A DNA stretch of 64,000 nt from Desulfobacterales bacterium (GCA_018335195.1 JAGXKN010000004.1:62001-126000), one strand, 5' to 3'. Positions 1 through 9,012 are shown, counted from the stretch's first letter. Numbers and translations are program-made. The notes: generated from the letters alone by a model not told the origin.

Positions 1-60
1 CGCACCGAGGGGCTGACCGCCTTTAGGGAGAAACGAAAACCGGTATATAAGGGGAAGTAG
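1..60 (+). CDS. Enoyl-CoA hydratase/crotonase, C-terminal end only
   Basis: Reading frame 1 is open from the window edge to a TAG at 58-60 and encodes TEGLTAFREKRKPVYKGK after one Arg. This matches the usual tail of crotonase-family enoyl-CoA hydratases (EG..AF.EKRKP.(F/Y)KGK). The rest of the gene lies upstream of the window. Sitting just before a carboxyltransferase, an HMG-CoA-lyase-like gene and acetoacetyl-CoA synthetase, it could be a methylglutaconyl-CoA hydratase, but the substrate cannot be told from 19 residues. Confidence 0.7.
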   Translation, partial: RTEGLTAFREKRKPVYKGK

Positions 61-291
61 ATATTCCCCGGTGTGCAAAGGCGTTCCGGTTATTTCCGGA
101 GATGAAAAACCATAAGCAGAAATCCGAAATCTGAATTTCGAAATTTGAAACCATATCGGATGAGAAAAACGAAAATTATAAAAACAACTTAATCCGGATT
201 GGTTTTCTTCTGGCGGGAGGCTTTGCGCGGATTTCGAAATTTGGAATTATCACTTAAACCGAATTCATTTTTTCAAGGATGTGGGCGGATC
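61..291. other. Gene-free stretch with AT-rich repeats
   Basis: No gene is seen between the crotonase stop and the carboxyltransferase start. The stretch holds a perfect 12-bp palindrome AATTTCGAAATT at 134-145, a near copy of part of it at 232-243, and a 32-bp segment at 171-202 that matches the two flanks of a hairpin element at 10999-11097. An AAGGAT ribosome-binding site lies at 275-280. Confidence 0.6.
171..202. repeat. Flank-only copy of an intergenic hairpin element
   Basis: The segment runs GAAAATTATAAAAAC, then AAC, then TTAATCCGGATTGG. The same two blocks occur at 11000-11014 and 11081-11094, where they are separated by about 65 bases containing a CACGAAG hairpin. This copy therefore looks like the element with its centre missing. 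Confidence 0.5.
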
Positions 292-1893
292 ATGACAGAA
301 AATACGAGTGACAATCGGCAGCATTGGTTAAATGAAGAGGCAAAGCTCGATGAACGGGTCAACGAGGCGTTGTGGCCCGGCGGGCAGAAGGCCGTGGACC
401 GCCTGGCAGAGCAGGGCAAAAAGCCGGTGCGCGATCTGATTGACCAGCTCATCGATCCGGGGACGGAATTTTTTGAGCTCTCCCGGATCGCGGGTTTTGG
501 AATGGATTATCCCGGGGCAGAAGACGTGCCCTGTGCAGGCGTGGTCACTGGCCTGGGCCGGATTTACGGCAACTGGACCATGATTTTCGGAAATGACAGC
601 CGGGTCAAGGCGGGCACATATTTTCCCATCACGTTGAAAAAACACATGCGTGCCCAGGCCATTGCGGAAAAAAACGGGCTCAATTGCGTGTATATCGCCG
701 ATTCCGGCGGCGCGTTTCTGCCCATGCAGGCCGACGTGTTCCCGGATGATCAGCATTTCGGCTCCATGTTCTATAACATGGCCAGAATGTCTGCCATGGG
801 CTTAAAACAGGTCACGCTCTCCACGGGCGGCAATACCGCGGGCGGGGCCTACATCGTGTTCATGGCCTGCGAGTCTGTGATGATTGATAAGATGTCGTAT
901 TCGTTTCTTGGCGGACCGCCCCTGGTGAAAATGGCCACCGGAGAGGTGATTTCAGCCGAGGACCTGGGCGGCGCCAAGGTGCACACCCAGATTTCCGGCG
1001 GGGCGGATCATTTCTGCAAAAGCCAGGACGAGGCCATTGACAAAGTCTGCGAGATCCTGTCCCTGGAGCCGCCGCAGACCTGTCATTTGCACCGCTATGA
1101 AGAAAGTCCGCCTTTGTATCCCCAGGAAAGGCTTTATGACATTCTTCCGGCTCTGGGCAGCCAGGCGCTCGATACCCGTTCGGTTCTGGAGACCATTGCA
1201 GATGACAGCTATTTTTCGGAATACAAGGCCAATTACGCGATGGGCCGCAGTGACAATATCCTCACCGGAAAGCTCCGGATCAAGGGGTTTCCCATGGGCG
1301 TGATCGCGGCCAACCGTATCGGCGTGATATTTGACGAAGCCGCCCGCAAGGCGGCCGAGTGGATCGTGCGCTGTTCCTACGAGAAGCTGCCGATTTTGTT
1401 TGTCCAGGCATCGCCCGGATACATGGTGGGTTCCGAGTCCGAGCACAACGGCATCGGCAAGTACGGGGCCGACATGGTCCGGGCGGTTTCCTGCGCACAG
1501 GTGCCCCGGATCCAGCTTGTAATCGGCCAGGACAACGGGGCGGCCAATTACGGCATGTGCGGCCGCGCCTACAGGCCCACTTTTCTGTTTAACACCATGC
1601 GGGGACGCACCTCGGTGATGAGCGGCAAGAGCGCGGGCGGGGTTTTGCTTTCCATTGAGGAAAGAAAGCGCGAGGCCCAGGGCAGGCCCATGTCTGATGA
1701 GGAGCGCGACGCGTTTTACAAAAAGATGGTGGAGAAATATGACGGCGAGGCGCATCCGTTCTTTACCGGTGCGCGCCTGTTAAACGACCGGACCCTGAAG
1801 TTTACCGAAATCCGGGACTGGTTGGCCATGGCAGTGGAGGTCAGCACCCTGCAGCCCATCGGCGAGCCGCGTTTCGGCAATTTCAGGTTTTAA
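292..1893 (+). CDS. Acyl-CoA carboxylase carboxyltransferase (beta) subunit, methylcrotonyl-CoA carboxylase-like
   Basis: A biotin-dependent carboxyltransferase of 533 residues. It would move carboxylate between biotin and an acyl-CoA; a biotin carboxylase/BCCP partner is not in the window. ATG 292 is preferred over the upstream in-frame start at 199 because AAGGAT lies 11 bases before it and the extra 31 residues look non-coding. N-terminal crotonase-fold half: DSGGAFLPMQADVFPD, as in methylcrotonyl-CoA carboxylase beta. C-terminal half: NYGMCGRAY and a FGNFRF terminus, both close to the MCC beta pattern. It fits MCC beta better than glutaconyl-CoA decarboxylase alpha. Neighbours suggest a leucine/isovalerate-type pathway. 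The acyl substrate is an inference. Confidence 0.85.
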   Translation: MTENTSDNRQHWLNEEAKLDERVNEALWPGGQKAVDRLAEQGKKPVRDLIDQLIDPGTEFFELSRIAGFGMDYPGAEDVPCAGVVTGLGRIYGNWTMIFGNDSRVKAGTYFPITLKKHMRAQAIAEKNGLNCVYIADSGGAFLPMQADVFPDDQHFGSMFYNMARMSAMGLKQVTLSTGGNTAGGAYIVFMACESVMIDKMSYSFLGGPPLVKMATGEVISAEDLGGAKVHTQISGGADHFCKSQDEAIDKVCEILSLEPPQTCHLHRYEESPPLYPQERLYDILPALGSQALDTRSVLETIADDSYFSEYKANYAMGRSDNILTGKLRIKGFPMGVIAANRIGVIFDEAARKAAEWIVRCSYEKLPILFVQASPGYMVGSESEHNGIGKYGADMVRAVSCAQVPRIQLVIGQDNGAANYGMCGRAYRPTFLFNTMRGRTSVMSGKSAGGVLLSIEERKREAQGRPMSDEERDAFYKKMVEKYDGEAHPFFTGARLLNDRTLKFTEIRDWLAMAVEVSTLQPIGEPRFGNFRF

Positions 1894-1911
1894 GAAAGAC
1901 AACGAAAAAAA

Positions 1912-1985
1912 CACGAAGGTCACGGAGTACACGAAGAAAAAATTTCTTATCAACTTTGAACTTCGTGTGCTCCGTGGTCGTCGTG
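1912..1985. repeat. Imperfect inverted repeat, CACGAAG-type hairpin
   Basis: 25-base arms at 1912-1936 and 1961-1985 are complementary apart from a few positions; the core is CACGGAG(T/C)ACACGAAG. It fills the gap between two co-directional genes. A shorter relative is at 11023-11079. The CACGAAG/CACGGAG wording is typical of dispersed non-autonomous intergenic repeats. It has no T-run, so it is not a classic terminator. Confidence 0.75.
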
Positions 1986-2027
1986 GTGAATCGTTAGATA
2001 ATGATAAAAAACAACAGGAGGGGATTT

Positions 2028-3197
2028 ATGACGGATTATGATTACTGGAAAATTTTTCCCAGAATGCCGAAGAAAGTAACCATCGGCGATATTACGATTC
2101 GAGATGGGTTCCAGCACCTGGAGAAGTTCATCTCCACCCGGGCCAAGACCTATTATGCAGAAGAGCTGATTTTTGCGGGATGCCGGCATATCGAGGTGAC
2201 CAACCTGGGCAACCCGTATCTGCTGCCCCAGTTTTCGGACGCAGAAGAGGTGTTGGGATATCTGCGCAGCGAGCGGTTCAGGCGCCGCTGCAGCAAAAGG
2301 GGGATCAACCCGGATGATGTGAGTATTACGGCCGTGACCATCCGCGAACCCGCCGTGGACCGGGCCATTGAGCTCAAGGAAAAAGGCATCGGCCCGGACC
2401 GGGTGCTGATGATGGTCTCCACCGAGGAGGAGCATCACTTTGCCAACTCCGGTGTGACCCTGCCCATGTACTGGAAGGAAGCCGAGCGGTGTATCAAGAA
2501 ATGCACGGATGCCGGAATCAAGATGTGCGGCACGGTCAGCACGATATGGGGCAGTCCCATTGCCGGGGCCACGGAGCTGAAGGACGCAGTGGAGTTTACC
2601 AAGCGGTGGCTGGAAATCGGTGCTTCAGACATCGAGCATGCAGATCACGATGGAAGCGCATCTGCCGAGGAAGTGTATCGTTATTTTGCCATGATTCTCG
2701 ATGAAATCCCCGATCCGAGGCTTCACATTGCGCATTTCCATGAAACCAAGCGCATGGCAGCTGCATCCATCCTGGCGTCTTTGCAGGCCGGGATTATCAA
2801 CTTCGAGGCCACCATGGGCGGCATGGGCGGCCAGCCGGCCAATTTCCTGGATGATTGCCCGGTTCCGGGCACCGGGGAATATTACTACAAGGATCCGCGC
2901 TATGTGGGACTGAACTGTTTGGAGGATATGCTCGTGCAAATCGACGAGATGGGCATTGAGCATGGTTATGATGTGGACCGGATCCTTAAGCTGGGAGGCC
3001 AGATGGAGAAGACCACGGGCCAGCGGCTTCGCAGCGAGGCGGTGATCAACGGCCGGACCATGAAGGAGGGGCACATGGAGTTCGCCCGGCCAGGACTCAA
3101 AGAGCTCAAGGAAAAGCAGGGTGAGGCGCCAAAACAGCTCGTGCCCGGCGAATGGGGCGACAAAGCGGAGCTGCCGGAAAAGCATCGGCCCAGGTAA
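2028..3197 (+). CDS. HMG-CoA lyase-like DRE-TIM metallolyase
   Basis: A 389-residue protein of the HMG-CoA lyase/homocitrate synthase superfamily (TIM barrel, divalent metal). ATG 2028 has a strong AGGAGGGG at 2016-2023, so the start at 2001 is rejected. Motifs: TIRDGFQ at residues 23-29 (the DRE-type active-site strand) and HFH at 236-238 (the metal-binding HxH). The loop that reads GLGGCP in HMG-CoA lyase, with the catalytic Cys, reads GMGGQP here (residues 266-270), so Gln replaces Cys. With a carboxylase upstream and acetoacetyl-CoA synthetase downstream, cleavage of HMG-CoA to acetoacetate is a natural guess, but the missing Cys argues for a changed mechanism or substrate. Confidence 0.8.
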   Translation: MTDYDYWKIFPRMPKKVTIGDITIRDGFQHLEKFISTRAKTYYAEELIFAGCRHIEVTNLGNPYLLPQFSDAEEVLGYLRSERFRRRCSKRGINPDDVSITAVTIREPAVDRAIELKEKGIGPDRVLMMVSTEEEHHFANSGVTLPMYWKEAERCIKKCTDAGIKMCGTVSTIWGSPIAGATELKDAVEFTKRWLEIGASDIEHADHDGSASAEEVYRYFAMILDEIPDPRLHIAHFHETKRMAAASILASLQAGIINFEATMGGMGGQPANFLDDCPVPGTGEYYYKDPRYVGLNCLEDMLVQIDEMGIEHGYDVDRILKLGGQMEKTTGQRLRSEAVINGRTMKEGHMEFARPGLKELKEKQGEAPKQLVPGEWGDKAELPEKHRPR

Positions 3198-3245
3198 TAA
3201 AGGAAAATTTGAAGCGCGAAATCCGAAACTGCAAGGATACTGATA

Positions 3246-5201
3246 ATGTCGAAATTGCTGTGGCAGCCCGCTGCGGAAAGAATCCGCCAGACCCGCATGT
3301 ACCGGTTTATGACGTATGTAAACAAGCGTTATGGATTGAATATTCAAACTTACCCGGAATTGTATGAGTGGTCGGTCACGCAGATTCCGGAATTCTGGGC
3401 CGCGGTCTGGGATTTTGTGGAAATTCGCGCCTCCCGGCCGTATGAACAGGTGGTCGATGATCTGTCCAAAATGCCGGGCGCCGAGTGGTTTGCCGGCGCC
3501 CGGCTCAATTTTGCGGAAAATCTGCTGCGGTATCGGGATGAACAGACTGCCCTGATCTTTAAGGGTGAAAACCAGGACCCGGTGTATCTCACCTATGCCG
3601 GCCTCTACGACCGGGTCGCCCGGGTGGCCGAATCGCTCAAGGAAATGGGCATCGGGTCCGGAGACCGGGTGGTGGGTTACATGCCCAACATGCCCGAGAC
3701 CATTATTGCCATGCTGGCCGCTGTAAGCCTGGGGGCCACCTGGTCTTCCTGCTCCCCGGATTTCGGGATTAAGGGGGTGCTTGACCGGTTCGGGCAGATC
3801 GAACCGCGAGTGCTGTTCGCAGCAGACGGGTATTTTTTCAAGGGTAAGCGGGTTGACTCCATTTCCCGGCTGGAGCAGATCGCAAAGGAAATTCCTTCTG
3901 TGGAGCGCTTTCTCATCGTTCCCTACACGCAAGCCGAGCCCGATATTTCCGGGATACGGGATTCCGGGATGATCGCCGATTTCCAGTCGGATCAGTCCGG
4001 GCTGGATATCGATTTTGTCCAGCTTCCTGCCAGTCATCCCCTGTATATCATGTATTCCTCCGGCACCACCGGACTACCCAAGTGCATGGTCCAGGGCGCC
4101 GCAGGCATCCTGGTCAATCAGCTCAAGGAAATGTTTCTGCACACGGATGTGGGACGCGAGGACACGGTTTTTTATTTTACCACCTGCGGGTGGATGATGT
4201 GGAACTGGCTGACCAGTGCGCTTGGCGCCGGCGCCACCGCGGTGCTCTATGACGGCAACCCGTTTTACCCGGATGCGGGCGCGCTCTGGCAGATGGCCCA
4301 GGACGAGAAAATCACGGTCTTCGGCACAAGCGCCGGATACCTGGGCGCGTTGAAAAACACGGGAATGCGTCCCGGGGAAAACTATGACCTGTCGCCGTTG
4401 CGGGCGCTCTTGTCAACGGGTTCCCCGCTGGATGAGGAGGGTTTTGAATACGTGTATGACGCCGTCAAGGGCGATCTGCAACTGGCCTCCATTTCCGGTG
4501 GCACGGATTTAAACGGCTGTTTTGTCCTGGGCAACCCCATGGGGCCGGTGTATTCCGGAGAACTGCAGTGCCGTGGGCTGGGCATGAAGGTCGAGGCCTA
4601 TGACGAAAACGGCCAGCCGGTAATCGGCCGGCAGGGGGAGCTTGTCTGCACGGCGCCCTTTCCCTCCATGCCGCTTTACTTCTGGAACGATCCGGAAAAC
4701 AGCAAGTACGTTTCCGCCTATTTTGACGTTTATCCCGGGGTCTGGCGCCACGGCGACTACATCGAGATCAGCGGGCACGGGGGGGTCAAGATTTACGGCC
4801 GTTCCGATGCCACCCTCAACCCGGGCGGGGTGCGTATCGGCACCGCAGAGATCTACCGGCGGGTCAACGAGTTCGACGAAATCGAGGACAGCCTGGTGGT
4901 AGGCCAGGACTGGAAAGGCGATGTGCGGGCGATCCTGTTTGTCAAAATGACAGGAGGTTATCGTCTGACTGACGAAATTCGCCAGCAGATCAAAAAAACC
5001 TTGCGGGAGAATGCTTCTCCGCGCCACGTGCCGGCAAAGATCCTCGAGGTGCCGGATCTTCCGTATACGCTGAATATGAAAAAGGTGGAGCTGGCGGTGA
5101 AAAACATCATTGAAAATAAGCCGGTCACGAACCGAGACGCGCTTTCCAATCCGGATGTGCTGGATTCTTACGCCGGGCTTCAGGAAGTGCACCAGGATTG
5201 A
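3246..5201 (+). CDS. aacS: Acetoacetate-CoA ligase
   Basis: A 651-residue ANL-superfamily adenylate-forming enzyme making acetoacetyl-CoA from acetoacetate, ATP and CoA. AMP-binding motif YSSGTTGLPKCM, TTCGWMMWNW after it, the ISGGTD segment typical of AacS, the HGDY hinge region, and GRSDATLNPGGVRIGTAEIY, which is characteristic of acetoacetyl-CoA synthetase rather than acetyl-CoA synthetase. The length matches AacS (about 650). AAGGA at 3233-3237 supports the start. It would activate acetoacetate released by an HMG-CoA-lyase step, tying the operon into ketone-body or leucine-type catabolism. Confidence 0.92.
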   Translation: MSKLLWQPAAERIRQTRMYRFMTYVNKRYGLNIQTYPELYEWSVTQIPEFWAAVWDFVEIRASRPYEQVVDDLSKMPGAEWFAGARLNFAENLLRYRDEQTALIFKGENQDPVYLTYAGLYDRVARVAESLKEMGIGSGDRVVGYMPNMPETIIAMLAAVSLGATWSSCSPDFGIKGVLDRFGQIEPRVLFAADGYFFKGKRVDSISRLEQIAKEIPSVERFLIVPYTQAEPDISGIRDSGMIADFQSDQSGLDIDFVQLPASHPLYIMYSSGTTGLPKCMVQGAAGILVNQLKEMFLHTDVGREDTVFYFTTCGWMMWNWLTSALGAGATAVLYDGNPFYPDAGALWQMAQDEKITVFGTSAGYLGALKNTGMRPGENYDLSPLRALLSTGSPLDEEGFEYVYDAVKGDLQLASISGGTDLNGCFVLGNPMGPVYSGELQCRGLGMKVEAYDENGQPVIGRQGELVCTAPFPSMPLYFWNDPENSKYVSAYFDVYPGVWRHGDYIEISGHGGVKIYGRSDATLNPGGVRIGTAEIYRRVNEFDEIEDSLVVGQDWKGDVRAILFVKMTGGYRLTDEIRQQIKKTLRENASPRHVPAKILEVPDLPYTLNMKKVELAVKNIIENKPVTNRDALSNPDVLDSYAGLQEVHQD

Positions 5202-5262
5202 CGAATCCGGAAAAACCGGATACGAGAAAACAGGTTTTTTTCCGCAAGCAGCAGGAGTTTTT

Positions 5263-6036
5263 ATGAGCTCATCAGATGTCAAAACTCAGTTGGAATCCGT
5301 ATCAGACATGTCCGGAGAAGCCCTTGCCCGCTACGTGGCATCCATGTTTCATCGCCTCATTTTGCATCACGTGATCTGGTTTACCGAGGTCCGCCACCAG
5401 ATGGGCCATGACCGGGCCATGGAAATGCTGGATCGGGAGACTTCCACCAGCCTGCCGATACAGATCAGGCGCCTGTCCAAGGTGCTGGGCTTTGAAATGA
5501 AAGATGAACTGCCGGCAGTACTTTTTGATCTGCCCAAGGAAAAGCTTTATGAGCTGCTCGAGGCCGTGAGCGCCAACTGGCTGGCAAATGACGGCATCTG
5601 GTTTCAGACCGTGGAAAATGCCTACGGCATGGAAGAGGCCAAGCGGTGCAACGATTCCTGCTGGGCCCAGTTTTCCCCGCTGGAGGCGGATTTTGTCCGC
5701 AGAACCCTGGACCTGCCGCAAAAAGCGGGCCTGGAAGGCCTGAAAAGGGCGCTGCAATTCCGGCTCTATACCAATGTCAACACCCAGTCGATCGTGGAAG
5801 AGAGACCAAACAGCTTTGTGTTCCAGATGAACGACTGCCGGGTCCAGTCCGCCAGAAAACGCAGAAACCTGCCGGATTATCCCTGCAAGACCGCCGGGCT
5901 GGTGGAATATACCTACTTTGCCCGCTCCATTGACTCGCGCATTGCCACCGAGTGCATCGGGTGCCCGCCCGACGATCACCCGGAGGAATGGTACTGCGCC
6001 TGGCGGTTTACCCTTCAGGATGCCGAATCGAGCTGA
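5263..6036 (+). CDS. Conserved cysteine-rich protein of unknown function (DUF6125-like)
   Basis: 257 residues from ATG 5263, which has GCAGGAG at 5251-5257; the open frame back to 5110 overlaps aacS and is not used. The N-terminal half is helical and polar, with no membrane segment or signal peptide. The C-terminal third carries clustered Cys: QMNDCRVQSARK, YPCK, TECIGCPPDDHPEEWYCAW (Cys 192, 208, 231, 234, 245). These could bind a metal or a cofactor. The layout resembles a family I recall as DUF6125, common in anaerobic bacteria; that name is from memory. It is the last gene of the acyl-CoA operon, about 60 bases after aacS. Function is unknown. Confidence 0.6.
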   Translation: MSSSDVKTQLESVSDMSGEALARYVASMFHRLILHHVIWFTEVRHQMGHDRAMEMLDRETSTSLPIQIRRLSKVLGFEMKDELPAVLFDLPKEKLYELLEAVSANWLANDGIWFQTVENAYGMEEAKRCNDSCWAQFSPLEADFVRRTLDLPQKAGLEGLKRALQFRLYTNVNTQSIVEERPNSFVFQMNDCRVQSARKRRNLPDYPCKTAGLVEYTYFARSIDSRIATECIGCPPDDHPEEWYCAWRFTLQDAESS

Positions 6037-6396
6037 GCCCTTCAATCTCCGCAAGAGAAAACCCTGCCAAGTTTCACAGGCTGACTTCAGGTGCCGCAAA
6101 CCAGGTGGTTTATCGTTGAACTCTATGAATCCTGAAGTTTCTCGGGGAGAGAAGAGGAAACTGTAGAGTTGTTGGGGCAGGGCTGGAGGCGGAGTGGTTT
6201 GCGCAGATGCATCGGGCGCGCCAGCGGACGGCATATGCGTAAACTTCCCCGCCGGCCAGACTCTGCGGAAAGGCTGGAAGATTCAATTTTTGCAGGGGAT
6301 GTGTCGGGTGCTTCGGGGACATTGCAGAAACCGGCCGGGAGGAATAAAATTTGTGCTTGTCACCTGAAATGAAGTGATATACTTTATGGCACAGTT
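6037..6396. other. 360-base gap without a recognisable gene
   Basis: Open frames here are short and give no family signature. No clear promoter pair, terminator with a T-run or strong repeat was seen. Confidence 0.5.
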
Positions 6397-7737
6397 ATGG
6401 AGAACTTTCTGATCATAGGCGGAGATGCCGCGGGCATGAGCGCGGCCAGCAGGGCCCGGCGCCAGTATCCGGATCTGCGGGTCACTGTGCTGGAGCAGAC
6501 CGGGGACGTGTCCTATAGCGCCTGCGGCATGCCTTACAATATCGCCGATCCCCAACGCCCCATAGATGACCTGGTGGTACGCAACGCCGAGGTGTTCCGG
6601 GAAAAGCAGGGAATCAACCTGCTCACCGGCCACCGAGCCGAATCCATCAAGCGGGACAGGCACGTTGTCCGGGCCGCCGGACCGGGCGGCCAAACACTGG
6701 AATTTCCCTATGACAAGCTGCTGATTGCCACGGGCGCCTCGCCGATTGTCCCGGATGTTGCCGGCACCGAACTGCCGGGCGTGCTGCCGCTGAAAAACCT
6801 TTCTGACGGCCGGAAGATCAAGTCTTACCTGGCAGCGCACGACGTGCGCGATGCCGTGATCATCGGCATGGGATACATCGGCATGGAAATGTGCGAGGCC
6901 TTTGCCGAACTCGGGGTTAACGTGAAAATGGCCAGCCGCGGATTTCTGTCCGGCTATAATCGCGAGATTGCTGAAGTTGTGCGCCGGGACCTCGAAGATC
7001 GTGGCATCGAGCTTGACGAATCCTGTCCCTTGAGCGGCATTGAGCAGCACAACGGGCGGCTTCTGGCCACTTGCGGGGACGTCTCGATTGATGGAGATGT
7101 CGTGTTGTTGGGCATGGGCGTTGTGCCCAACAATTCTCTGGCCGCAGATGCCGGGCTTGCCCTGGGCGTAAAGGACGCTATTGCCGTGGACCGGTATATG
7201 CGCACCTCGGATCCGGATATTTTTTCCGCAGGCGATTGTGCAGATGCATATCACGTGGTTACCGGGGAGAAGGTCTGGATTCCGCTGGCCCTGCGTGCCA
7301 ACCGCGGGGGGTGGGCCGTGGCAGACAATCTCGAGGGCGATGTCACCGCGCTGCCGGGCGTGGCCGGCACGGCTGTGTTCAAGATTTTTGACCTGGAAGT
7401 CGGCCGCACCGGGCTAAACGTCGAACAAGCGGCAAAGACCGGTTTTTCCCCCGCAGAGGTGGTGATCCAGTCCCGCAGCCGGGCGCACGCGCATCCCGGG
7501 GCAGCCCCCATATGGGTCAACATAGTGGGGGATACGGATTCCGGCCGGATGCTGGGAGCACAGATGGTTTCCTCGGACGGGGCCGCCCACCGTATGAATG
7601 CACCGGCGGTTGCCCTGCACAGCGGCATGCGCGTGGCGGATTTCGCCCAGTGCGACCTTGCCTATGCCCCGCCGTTTTCCCCGGTATGGGATCCCATGCT
7701 CACAGCAGCCAATCAGTTGATCAAGAAACTGCCCTGA
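6397..7737 (+). CDS. FAD-dependent CoA-disulfide reductase/NADH oxidase-like protein
   Basis: 446 residues. N-terminal FAD-binding GGDAAGMSAA at 8-17, then SYSACGMPYNIAD with the single redox Cys at position 43, exactly as in CoA-disulfide reductases. NAD(P)H-binding VIIGMGYIGMEMCEA in the middle; FAD second motif IFSAGDCAD; dimerisation domain at the C-terminus. There is no fused rhodanese domain, unlike the persulfide-reductase relatives. It may keep CoA reduced or act as an NAD(P)H oxidase/polysulfide reductase; which of these cannot be decided from sequence. Confidence 0.85.
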   Translation: MENFLIIGGDAAGMSAASRARRQYPDLRVTVLEQTGDVSYSACGMPYNIADPQRPIDDLVVRNAEVFREKQGINLLTGHRAESIKRDRHVVRAAGPGGQTLEFPYDKLLIATGASPIVPDVAGTELPGVLPLKNLSDGRKIKSYLAAHDVRDAVIIGMGYIGMEMCEAFAELGVNVKMASRGFLSGYNREIAEVVRRDLEDRGIELDESCPLSGIEQHNGRLLATCGDVSIDGDVVLLGMGVVPNNSLAADAGLALGVKDAIAVDRYMRTSDPDIFSAGDCADAYHVVTGEKVWIPLALRANRGGWAVADNLEGDVTALPGVAGTAVFKIFDLEVGRTGLNVEQAAKTGFSPAEVVIQSRSRAHAHPGAAPIWVNIVGDTDSGRMLGAQMVSSDGAAHRMNAPAVALHSGMRVADFAQCDLAYAPPFSPVWDPMLTAANQLIKKLP

Positions 7738-7794
7738 ATTATATTTCGCCTGTCCCTTAATCCGCCAATACCGGCCGGTAAAGAGTGATCCCCA

Positions 7795-9012
7795 GTGATA
7801 CGCCGAATCGAGCTTGTCAATTTCATGTCCCATCCGCACACGGTGATCGAGCCTGCAAAGGGCCTGACCGTGCTCACCGGTGGAAACAACACCGGCAAGT
7901 CCGCCGTGATTTCCGCATTGCAGACCCTTTGCCGGAATATTTCCGGAGATTACATGGTCCGGCACGGCCAGAAGGAATGCCGCATCATCGTGGAAACCGG
8001 GGAAGGCAACGTGCTGGAATGGAAGCGGAAAAAAGGGACGGTGAGCTACACGGTAGACGGCCGGGAAGTGCACCGCCTGCGCGGGGCCGTGCCCGATGAC
8101 CTGCACGACCTGCTGCGCATGCCCCAGGTGGAAACCGAGGGTGAGCCGTTTGACGTCCATTTCGGAGAACAGAAAAAACCCATTTTCCTGCTGGATGAAT
8201 CCCCGGGCCGCAGGGCCACGTTTTTTGCTTCCTCCTCGGATGCCATTAAGCTTATCGAGATGCAGGGCCGGCACCGGGCGCGGGTTCGCGAAGCCAGAAG
8301 TGAGGAAAGCCGACTGGCCTCGCAGTCCGCCCGCCTCCAGCAGAGACTTATGACACTGGCACCGCTCGACGAACTGGAAGATCAAATCAAAGGCCTTGAA
8401 GCCGAGCATGAAGCCATCGGGCAGCTTGCCCGGCACCTGTCCGAGCTTGACCGGCATGTGGATGCCATGATCCGCACGGAACACATGGTCAAAAAGCATG
8501 CGGATTTGGCCGGAGCCGTGGCCTCCCTGGCCCCCCCGCCGGAACTGGCAGAAACGGGTTCGCTGGCCTGGATGATCCGGCAAATGAATTACCAGTCCCG
8601 CCGGATCAAGAAGGAATCCGAAGCTGCAAAAGCTGTCTCCCGGGTTCCGGCCCCGCCGGAGATGGCGGATGTCGGGCGACTCTCTGGGCTGATTTCGCAA
8701 ATGCAGCGGATTTCAGCCAGTGTTGACAAAGCTGCAGCCCGGGGCCGGGTGCTCTCCGATTGCCCGGCGCCGCCTGAAATGATTGACATTGCGGGGTTAC
8801 GCCGGCATATTGAATCAATGGAAAAGGCCGGAAAAAGCCTGCAAAAACGTTCCGGCGAGCTGGAGGAGGCGGAAACGCGGCTTGTTGAGGCTGAAAAAGC
8901 GCTTCGCCGCTTTATTGACGCTCACAATATCTGCCCGACCTGCGGTCAGCCAATGGATGCAGACCGGGTCCTGGACCAGTTCCACGGCACCGGGGAGCAG
9001 GCGGGACAATGA
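7795..9012 (+). CDS. Rad50/SbcC-like ATPase, N-terminal half ending in a zinc hook
   Basis: 405 residues from a GTG start. Residues 1-10 (MIRRIELVNF) are the usual SMC/Rad50 N-terminal strand and GGNNTGKS at 29-36 is the Walker A loop. Residues 165-370 are largely coiled coil, interrupted by three LAPPPEL/PAPPEM units spaced exactly 39 residues apart (245, 284, 323). CPTCGQ at 380-385 is a Rad50 zinc-hook motif, and the protein ends 20 residues later. No signature motif or Walker B follows, so it lacks the C-terminal half of a Rad50. That half is encoded at 10284-10961. The stop overlaps the next start (ATGA at 9009-9012). It probably works with the Mre11-like nuclease in DNA-end processing or defence. 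Confidence 0.8.
   Translation: MIRRIELVNFMSHPHTVIEPAKGLTVLTGGNNTGKSAVISALQTLCRNISGDYMVRHGQKECRIIVETGEGNVLEWKRKKGTVSYTVDGREVHRLRGAVPDDLHDLLRMPQVETEGEPFDVHFGEQKKPIFLLDESPGRRATFFASSSDAIKLIEMQGRHRARVREARSEESRLASQSARLQQRLMTLAPLDELEDQIKGLEAEHEAIGQLARHLSELDRHVDAMIRTEHMVKKHADLAGAVASLAPPPELAETGSLAWMIRQMNYQSRRIKKESEAAKAVSRVPAPPEMADVGRLSGLISQMQRISASVDKAAARGRVLSDCPAPPEMIDIAGLRRHIESMEKAGKSLQKRSGELEEAETRLVEAEKALRRFIDAHNICPTCGQPMDADRVLDQFHGTGEQAGQ

Noticed and set aside
2625-4037. 470-codon minus-strand open frame opposite the HMG-CoA-lyase-like and aacS genes
   Set aside because: Lies antisense to two well-supported genes, no family motif, typical shadow in high-GC third positions.
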